Source of the DNA: JBJMLO01 sp045805265
GTDB lineage: Bacteria > Actinomycetota > UBA4738 > JACQTL01
Direction of reading: 5' to 3'
Assembly (NCBI GenBank): GCA_045805265.1
Contig: JBJMLO010000024.1
Coordinates: 186,001-250,000 of the forward strand
DNA: 64,000 nt
In this document: positions 58,877 through 64,000 of the stretch, piece after piece
Position numbering within the stretch: position 1 is the stretch's first letter
How the letters are laid out: the number at the start of each line of letters is the position of its first letter
Program-made: the position numbers and the translations under genes
Notes under the pieces: generated by a model
The model's input: the letters and a program-made list of their open reading frames with translations, nothing else
Databases searched by the model: none
Told to the model about the DNA's origin: nothing

Positions 58877-60412
58877 ATGGCAGCCGACGGCGTTCCCCCA
58901 CCCCCCGGTCCCCGAGCGGCCGAGCAGGCGCAGGATCTGCGCCGCGGAGCCGTCGGGTTCGGCGGGATCCTCTTCCAGTCGATCACCTTCATGGCGCCCG
59001 CCATCGCCACGGCGTTCTCGATCCCGCTGGGATTCTCGTTCGCCGGCGGGGCGGCGCCGCTGGCGGTCATCGTGGCCCTGATCGCCTCGTTGTGCGTCGC
59101 CAGCTCGGTGGCCCAGATGGCCAAGCACATGCCCACCGCTGGATCCTTCTACACGTACGTCAGCACGAGCATCCATCCCATGCTCGGGTTCCTGGTGGCG
59201 TGGGCCTTCGAGCTGGCGCTGCTCGCCGGCGGAGCGTTCCTGGCGCTCCAGATCGCGATCATCGTCGCGCCGACGCTGACGTCCGAGTACAACGTCTCCG
59301 CGAACCTGTGGTGGCCGTGGGCGGTGCTGGGGGCCATCCTCGTCTTCTCGTTGGGCTATTTCGGCATCAAGACCTCGACCCGTACGGGAGTGATCCTCGG
59401 CGCCTTCGAGATCGGCGTGATCCTCGCCCTGGCGATCACGCTGATCGTCAAGGCCGGGAGCCACAACACGGTGCAGGTGTTCGGGACGCACTTCGCGAAG
59501 GTCCCGCAATTCCGGGGCTTCTCGGGCGTCTTCGCCGCGTCGGTCTTCAGCGTCCTGGCATTCATCGGGTTCGAGGAGGCGGCGCCGCTCGCCGAGGAAG
59601 CTCGCGAGCCCAGACGACACGTGCAGCTGGCGGTGGTGCTCAGCGCGCTGATCATCGGCATCTTCTACCTGATCAACACCTACGCCAGCACCGTGTTCTA
59701 CGGCCCCGGTCGGATGGCCGGGTTCGTCAAGGCGGGGGGCACCAACCCCTGGCAGAACCTGCTGGCCCGGAACGCGTGGGGCGGCTTCGGGTTCCTGATC
59801 GTCTTCCTGGCCCTGCTCAATTCGGCGATCGCCAACCTGAACGCGGCCAACAACTCATCCAGCCGCACCCTGTACGCGATGGGACGCATCCGGCTGCTGC
59901 CCCGGGGATTCGCGGCCCTCAACAGGCGATTCCATTCGCCGTACGTGGGCCTCGTCGCGATGCTCGTCATCACGATCGGGGTCGCGCTGTGGCTGGGGTT
60001 CCAGTACGACCCCTACACGGCCTTCTACGTCACGGCCACCGTCATCGTCGACATGTTCACGCCCATCTACATCCTGCTGAACGTGGCCTGCATCGTGTAC
60101 TACCTGCGGTTCAGGCGTGGCGAGTTCAACGGGGTCCTGCACCTGCTGCTTCCTCTCGTGGGTATCGCGGCGTTCATTCCGGCGTTCCTCGCGGGGGCGG
60201 GGCTCCCGGCGTTCTCCTTCATCTCGAGGCTGCCGAAGCCGCTCGCCTACGCCGGTCCGGCGGCCGGGATCTGGATGGCCATCGGGATCATCTATCTGCT
60301 CTACCTGCAGTTCCGGCACCCCGAGCGGATCGGCGCCACCCGCAGAATCTTCGTCGATGAGCCGGTCCCGGAGAGCGCGGAAGGCACGACATCTGCTCCG
60401 GCGACGCCGTGA
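58877..60412 (+). CDS. APC-family amino acid/amine permease
   Basis: A 511-residue transporter with about 12 hydrophobic helices. The APC signature is in helix 1 (GAVGFGGILFQSITFMAPAIATAFSIP) and in VLAFIGFEEAAPLAEEAREPRRHVQLA near residue 235. The start at ATG 58877 places GGAGG 6 nt upstream; a GTG at 58871 would overlap it. It is divergent from the acetamidase/formamidase, so it may import an amide or amine substrate. The C-terminal tail after helix 12 is polar. Confidence 0.9.
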   Translation: MAADGVPPPPGPRAAEQAQDLRRGAVGFGGILFQSITFMAPAIATAFSIPLGFSFAGGAAPLAVIVALIASLCVASSVAQMAKHMPTAGSFYTYVSTSIHPMLGFLVAWAFELALLAGGAFLALQIAIIVAPTLTSEYNVSANLWWPWAVLGAILVFSLGYFGIKTSTRTGVILGAFEIGVILALAITLIVKAGSHNTVQVFGTHFAKVPQFRGFSGVFAASVFSVLAFIGFEEAAPLAEEAREPRRHVQLAVVLSALIIGIFYLINTYASTVFYGPGRMAGFVKAGGTNPWQNLLARNAWGGFGFLIVFLALLNSAIANLNAANNSSSRTLYAMGRIRLLPRGFAALNRRFHSPYVGLVAMLVITIGVALWLGFQYDPYTAFYVTATVIVDMFTPIYILLNVACIVYYLRFRRGEFNGVLHLLLPLVGIAAFIPAFLAGAGLPAFSFISRLPKPLAYAGPAAGIWMAIGIIYLLYLQFRHPERIGATRRIFVDEPVPESAEGTTSAPATP

Positions 60413-60543
60413 GCGCCGCGCCCCGCCTGGCTCGCGCGGTCGCCGGGTCAAGCGGCGAGTGAAGAACGACAAATCGGGGCGCGAATCGAGATGGGGCCGT
60501 GCGGGCACGGTAGGGTAGAGGCCCTCGAGAAAGGCGCCCCTCC

Positions 60544-60837
60544 GTGGAGGAACGAATCGTCCTGACGGCTCGTCGTGGAATGGCGAGGCGGTCGCAGACC
60601 CTCAGCTCCGACGACGCCCCCATCGCCGCCGAGAAGCTTCGGCTCGATGGCTGGGTGGTGACCGTCGGAGCCAAGCCCGAGCAACCCTCCGTGAAGCGAG
60701 CCAGGAAGGCCCGGGCCCTCGTCATCGCCTCCCATCGATCGGCGCGACGCGCCCAGCGCAGCGCCGACGAAGCCGCCGAGGCCCGGCGGGCGGTTGACGT
60801 GGCACGACTCGAGCGCGGTCAGGCGTCCGGGGACTGA
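60544..60837 (+). CDS. Small basic hypothetical protein
   Basis: A possible 97-residue protein from GTG 60544. It is rich in Arg and Ala, with RARKARALVIASHRSARRAQR in the middle, probably helical. A TAGGGT hexamer at 60510-60515 and a GAAAGG element before the start offer some support. No family is recognised, and the composition could also arise by chance in GC-rich DNA, so the call is tentative. Confidence 0.4.
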   Translation: MEERIVLTARRGMARRSQTLSSDDAPIAAEKLRLDGWVVTVGAKPEQPSVKRARKARALVIASHRSARRAQRSADEAAEARRAVDVARLERGQASGD

Positions 60838-60879
60838 AGGGCCTCCGGGTTCACGGGACCCCGGCAACGCATCCCGAGA

Positions 60880-60977
60880 TCAGCGCCAGTCCACGGTGAC
60901 GATCTCGACCGGCTCCGCCATTCCCTTCAGGGTGACGCTCCTCGACTCCGTGGACTCGTACCTCGTCCCGGCCGCCG
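60880..60977 (-). pseudogene. C-terminal remnant of a class III nucleotide cyclase gene
   Basis: Directly behind the HTH/NB-ARC gene, another minus-strand frame reads about 32 codons to a TGA at 60882-60880. It contains VTLKGMAEPVEIVTVDWR, which matches the end of class III cyclase domains (compare HTLKGKAEPVQLW in the large cyclase of this window). It has no start and no catalytic core, so it looks like debris of a lost cyclase gene. Confidence 0.45.
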
Positions 60978-60979
60978 TC

Positions 60980-63349
60980 TCACGGCCCCTCGATCTCGTC
61001 GATCTCCTTGGCGCCGACGGCGCCGAGCGCGTCCTCCATTGCATCGGCGAAGGACATCGAGCGGCCCCGGCTCCATGCCGCGTTCCAGGACGCCTCCCCC
61101 AGCTCGGCGCGTGCCCCGGCCAGCGAGCGGGCGATCAGCGCCTCGTCCTCGGGCATGGGCTCCATCGCGATCGTCTCGCGCACGGACTTCGCCGCCCCTG
61201 CGACCCGAGCCGCGCGGTCGGGCTCGCCCCGCGCCGCGTGGACGGCGGAGATGCGTTCCAGTCCCTCGGCGATCCCCCACGTGTCGGCCAGCTCGACCGA
61301 CAGTCCGAGGCTCGTGGCCGTGAGCGATCGCGCCCGCTCGACGTCGCCCCCCTGGAGCGCGGGGTACGCGAGGTATCCGAGCACCCTCGCGGAGAAGTGC
61401 GCGTCGCCGAGCTCGCGATAGAGGGCCAGCGCCTCTTCGAACAGCGCCTGCCCTTGCTCCGCGTCTCCGACCAGCAGCTCCGCCGTTCCGAGGTTGAACA
61501 GGGAAGTGGCGAGGAGCCACTGGGGACCGACCTCCCGGCAGATCGCCAGGGCCTCCCGGAACGGATCGATCGCCTCCGCGTAGCGTTCGCGGGCGGTCGC
61601 CACCTTTCCGAGAATCGTGAGCCCGTTGCGCACCCCGAGTCGATCGCCGAGGCGGAGGGCCGACTCGTGCAACTCCACGCCGATGGATTCCGAGCGGTCG
61701 AAGTCGCCCTGGTGATAGGCGAGCCAGCCGGCGCCCCACAGCGCCTTGCCCCGCGCCGGCGCGTCGGCAGCGACATCGAGCCCGAGCGCCGCCTCCAGCC
61801 ACGACCGGCCCTCGGTGACGTCCCCCCGGTGGCGCCAGAACTGCCACAGGGCGCCCGAGAGTCGAAGGGCCGTGTCGGTCTCGCCGTGGGCGATGGACCA
61901 CCGCAGCGCGGCCCGGAGGTTCTCGTGGTCGTCGTCGAGGCGCCGGAACCACGCGCCCTGCTCGGTCCCCCCGAGCTCGGGCTCGGCCTCCTCCGCGAGT
62001 CGCAGGAAACAGTCCGCGTGGCGCCGCCCGAGCGCGTCCGAGTCCCCGCCAGCGTCCCGCCGCTCGGCCGCGTACTCGTGGATCACGTCCAGCATGCCGT
62101 ACCGGGGTTCCGCTCCCGACGCCCCCGACAGGAACACGAGGCTCTTGTCCACGAGTGCGCTGGTTCCTGCAAGGACGTCCCGTCCCTGGCCACCGGCATC
62201 GCACACGGTCTCCGCGGCCTCCAGCGTCCACCCACCGGCGAAGATCGAGAGCCGCCGGAACAGCTCCCGCTCCGGCGCCTCGAGGAGCTCGTAGCTCCAC
62301 GCGACGGTGTCGCGCATGGCCTGCTGGCGCTGCGGCAGGTCCCGCGGCCCACCGACCAGCACACGCAACCGGTTCTCGAGCTGGTCCCGGAGCGCCCGCA
62401 GCGGGAGGTGCTTGACCCGCGCGGCGGCCAGCTCGATGGCGAGGGGCAGTCCATCCACCCGCCGGCAGATGTCGGCGACGACCGGACCCGTCTCGTCGTC
62501 GAGCACGAGGTCGGGCTTCGCCGCCCGCGCCCGCTCCACGAACAGGGCGATGGCCGAGTACCCGGACAGCTCCCCGACGTGGGGGAGCCTGGCGTCGGCG
62601 GGGAGGTCGAGGGGGCTCAGGGCGAGCTCGCGCTCGGCCCGCAGGCGCAGGGGCGCCTGGCTGGTGACGAGCGCGGTGACGCGCGGGCAGGTGGCCAGGA
62701 GGTCGCCGATCAGCGGCGCCGCGTCGAGCACGTGCTCGAACGTGTCGAGCACGAGGAGCGCGTGGCGGTCGCGGAGATGGTCCAGCAACACCTCAGCCGG
62801 CGAGTCGCTCGTCTGCGTCACGCCGACCGCGTGCGCCACGATGGCGGCCACCAGCCCGGCATCGCGGTTCGCGGCCAGCGGGACGAAGAAGGTGCCGTCC
62901 TCGAATTCGTCGCGGGTCCTGACGGCAGCCTCGACTGCCAGCCTGGTCTTGCCGATCCCTCCGGGCCCGGTGATCGTGAGCAGCCGGATGTCCGGCGATC
63001 CGAGTGCCGAGCGGACGGCCTCCAGCTCGCTCCCACGGCCGGTGAGGCGCGTCGGCTGAACGGGAACGGCTCCGGCCATGGCGCGAGGCCCGGCGCCGGG
63101 CGGTTCGGCCAACCGGGCCCGCCGCGGCCCGCGGGCGACGGACTCGAACCTCGTCCGGCCCTCGTCCTCCAGACCGAGCGCCACGGCCAGCCGCTCCGCC
63201 GTGTCCCGGTAGACGGCGGACCGCAGGCCGCGCTCCACGTCGCTGACCGTGCGCGCGCTGATCCCGGCGCGCTCGGCGAGCTCCTCCTGGGTGAGGCCCG
63301 CCGAAGCCCTGAGCTGCCGCAGGAGCGGGCCGAGCTCTTCCGCTTCCAT
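60980..63349 (-). CDS. HTH (XRE) / NB-ARC-type ATPase / TPR transcriptional regulator
   Basis: A 789-residue regulator. Residues 8-60 form an XRE helix-turn-helix (LRASAGLTQEELAERAGISARTVSDVERG). A STAND-type ATPase follows with Walker A GPGGIGKT at 128-135, Walker B LLVLDTFEHVLD near 195, and PLAIELAAARVKHLPL near 320. TPR-like repeats fill about 480-760. This is the common actinobacterial AfsR/SARP-like STAND layout with an HTH at the front. The ATG 63349 begins the HTH; upstream frame is non-domain. It is divergent from a SnoaL-like gene that it may control. The inducing ligand is unknown. Confidence 0.88.
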   Translation of the reverse strand: MEAEELGPLLRQLRASAGLTQEELAERAGISARTVSDVERGLRSAVYRDTAERLAVALGLEDEGRTRFESVARGPRRARLAEPPGAGPRAMAGAVPVQPTRLTGRGSELEAVRSALGSPDIRLLTITGPGGIGKTRLAVEAAVRTRDEFEDGTFFVPLAANRDAGLVAAIVAHAVGVTQTSDSPAEVLLDHLRDRHALLVLDTFEHVLDAAPLIGDLLATCPRVTALVTSQAPLRLRAERELALSPLDLPADARLPHVGELSGYSAIALFVERARAAKPDLVLDDETGPVVADICRRVDGLPLAIELAAARVKHLPLRALRDQLENRLRVLVGGPRDLPQRQQAMRDTVAWSYELLEAPERELFRRLSIFAGGWTLEAAETVCDAGGQGRDVLAGTSALVDKSLVFLSGASGAEPRYGMLDVIHEYAAERRDAGGDSDALGRRHADCFLRLAEEAEPELGGTEQGAWFRRLDDDHENLRAALRWSIAHGETDTALRLSGALWQFWRHRGDVTEGRSWLEAALGLDVAADAPARGKALWGAGWLAYHQGDFDRSESIGVELHESALRLGDRLGVRNGLTILGKVATARERYAEAIDPFREALAICREVGPQWLLATSLFNLGTAELLVGDAEQGQALFEEALALYRELGDAHFSARVLGYLAYPALQGGDVERARSLTATSLGLSVELADTWGIAEGLERISAVHAARGEPDRAARVAGAAKSVRETIAMEPMPEDEALIARSLAGARAELGEASWNAAWSRGRSMSFADAMEDALGAVGAKEIDEIEGP

Positions 63350-63497
63350 CCTCGTGAGTGTGGCTCCCGGCTGATCGTACGACGAGCCCGGGCGGCAACT
63401 CGGTGAGGAACTCGGTGAGCCGAGCCGGTGGATCCTTCGTGGACCGGCCCGGTGCGGCCCGGCAGACTGCGGGCGTCGCCGAGAGGAGGAGGACGCC

Positions 63498-63929
63498 ATG
63501 GGAACCGAGGGCAACAAGGACGTCGCCCGCCGCTACTACGAGGAGGTGCTGAACGGAGGAGACCTCGCCGTCCTGGACGAGCTGGCCGTCCCGGACTACG
63601 AGGAGCACGATCCCCTGCCGGGGCAGGGCACCGGCCGAGCCGGGCTCGAGGACCGGGTTCGGATGCTGCGCTCCGCGTTCGACCCGCACTTCACGATCGA
63701 GGACGTCATCGCGGAGGGCGACCGGGTCGTGGTGCGGTGGACGAACGACGGGACTCACGTCGGCGAGTTCATGGGGATGCCGCCGTCCGGCAGGTCGTTC
63801 TCGATCGCGGGCGTCGACATCCACCGGATCCGCGACGGAAAGCTGGCCGAGCACTGGCACGTGGTGGACCAGCTGTCGATGCTGCAGCAGCTCGGGTTCA
63901 TTCCGGCACCCGACGGGGCCTCGGCGTAG
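63498..63929 (+). CDS. SnoaL-like polyketide-cyclase / ester-cyclase family protein
   Basis: A 143-residue cone-shaped alpha+beta-barrel protein. RRYYEEVLNGGDLAVLDELAVPDYEEHDP near the start and the GMPPSGRSFSIAGVDIHRIRDGKLAEHWHVVDQLSMLQQLG end match the SnoaL/ester cyclase family. The Asp/His residues that line the SnoaL pocket (DYEEHD, HWHVVD) are present. Many such proteins have unknown small-molecule roles. A strong ribosome site (GGAGGAGG) lies just upstream of the ATG. It is divergent from the STAND regulator, 148 bp away. Confidence 0.85.
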   Translation: MGTEGNKDVARRYYEEVLNGGDLAVLDELAVPDYEEHDPLPGQGTGRAGLEDRVRMLRSAFDPHFTIEDVIAEGDRVVVRWTNDGTHVGEFMGMPPSGRSFSIAGVDIHRIRDGKLAEHWHVVDQLSMLQQLGFIPAPDGASA

Positions 63930-63966
63930 CCGATCGCCGGTGCCCGTGCCGAGCGGGCGGGGCTAC

Positions 63967-63994
63967 CCGGGCGGGTGGGGCGCCACCCGCCCGG
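63967..63994 (+). terminator. Strong GC-rich hairpin after the SnoaL-like gene
   Basis: CCGGGCGGGTGG (63967-63978) and CCACCCGCCCGG (63983-63994) form a perfect 12-bp stem with a 4-nt GGCG loop, 37 bp after the stop codon. The window ends six bases later, so any T-run cannot be seen. Confidence 0.7.
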
Positions 63995-64000
63995 CGACCA

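Noticed and set aside
1..64000. Insertion sequences, phage integrase, attachment sites, CRISPR-Cas or biosynthetic megasynthase genes
   Set aside because: None of the translated frames shows transposase, integrase, Cas or PKS/NRPS motifs; the region looks like stable chromosome.

Overview
The window is 64 kb of very GC-rich DNA, densely coding on both strands. Translated proteins resemble actinobacterial families: a mycobacterial-type GpgS, the Rv3400/Rv3401-like beta-PGM/GH65 pair, a Bacillus/actinobacterial-type LexA box, and many leaderless starts. The best placement is a soil-type or thermotolerant Actinomycetota, possibly of the Rubrobacter/Thermoleophilia kind given its compatible-solute genes. 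Class or genus cannot be fixed from sequence reading alone. No rRNA, tRNA, CRISPR, insertion sequence or prophage was seen, so this is ordinary chromosome.

Layout. (1) 0-4.6 kb: compatible solutes. The 5' part of otsA runs off the left edge; an AI-2E-type permease follows; then a translationally coupled gpgS and HAD phosphatase pair makes glucosyl- or mannosylglycerate, next to a divergent Rrf2 Fe-S regulator. (2) 4.7-24.6 kb: a DUF4173 membrane protein, an adenylate-kinase-like gene, a UvrD/PcrA helicase behind a LexA box, a secreted phosphoesterase, and a UPF0104 membrane protein convergent with and overlapping a bifunctional IPCT/DIPPS-like gene. Then come several DNA-repair genes (mug, nei/fpg, tag-like, a LigD-type phosphoesterase, an ATP-dependent ligase, a TcmP-family protein) interleaved with fumarase, hydrolase, DapA/DAO oxidoreductase, transporter and epimerase genes. 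(3) 24.6-38.8 kb: a molybdenum-hydroxylase region. On the minus strand coxM-coxS-coxL (form I, with the AYRCSFR loop of true CO dehydrogenase) is followed by an XdhC-YHS fusion, XdhC/CoxF and CoxG. On the plus strand lies a form II coxS-coxL-coxM set followed by the MoxR ATPase CoxD and the VWA protein CoxE. A vapBC toxin-antitoxin pair sits between them.

(4) 38.4-42.9 kb: a Rieske protein, a methyltransferase, two small proteins (one a probable zinc-binding mini-protein), an SGNH lipoprotein, a group II truncated hemoglobin and a proline-rich membrane protein. (5) 43-49.8 kb: a divergent sugar module, GH65 phosphorylase plus beta-phosphoglucomutase facing phosphoketolase plus acetate kinase. 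(6) 49.8-64 kb: hydrolases, two very large signalling ATPases (zinc-ribbon/class III cyclase/AAA/TPR and HTH/NB-ARC/TPR), membrane proteins, a thioesterase, an acetamidase/formamidase divergent from an APC permease, and a SnoaL-like protein at the right edge followed by a strong hairpin.

Taken together the genes suggest an aerobic heterotroph that can scavenge CO for electrons, accumulates several stress solutes, invests in base-excision and strand-break repair, and can phosphorolyse disaccharides into acetyl phosphate and ATP. Many genes have a TANNNT hexamer ending 6 to 10 nt before the start codon, pointing to widespread leaderless transcription. This was used to choose several starts.
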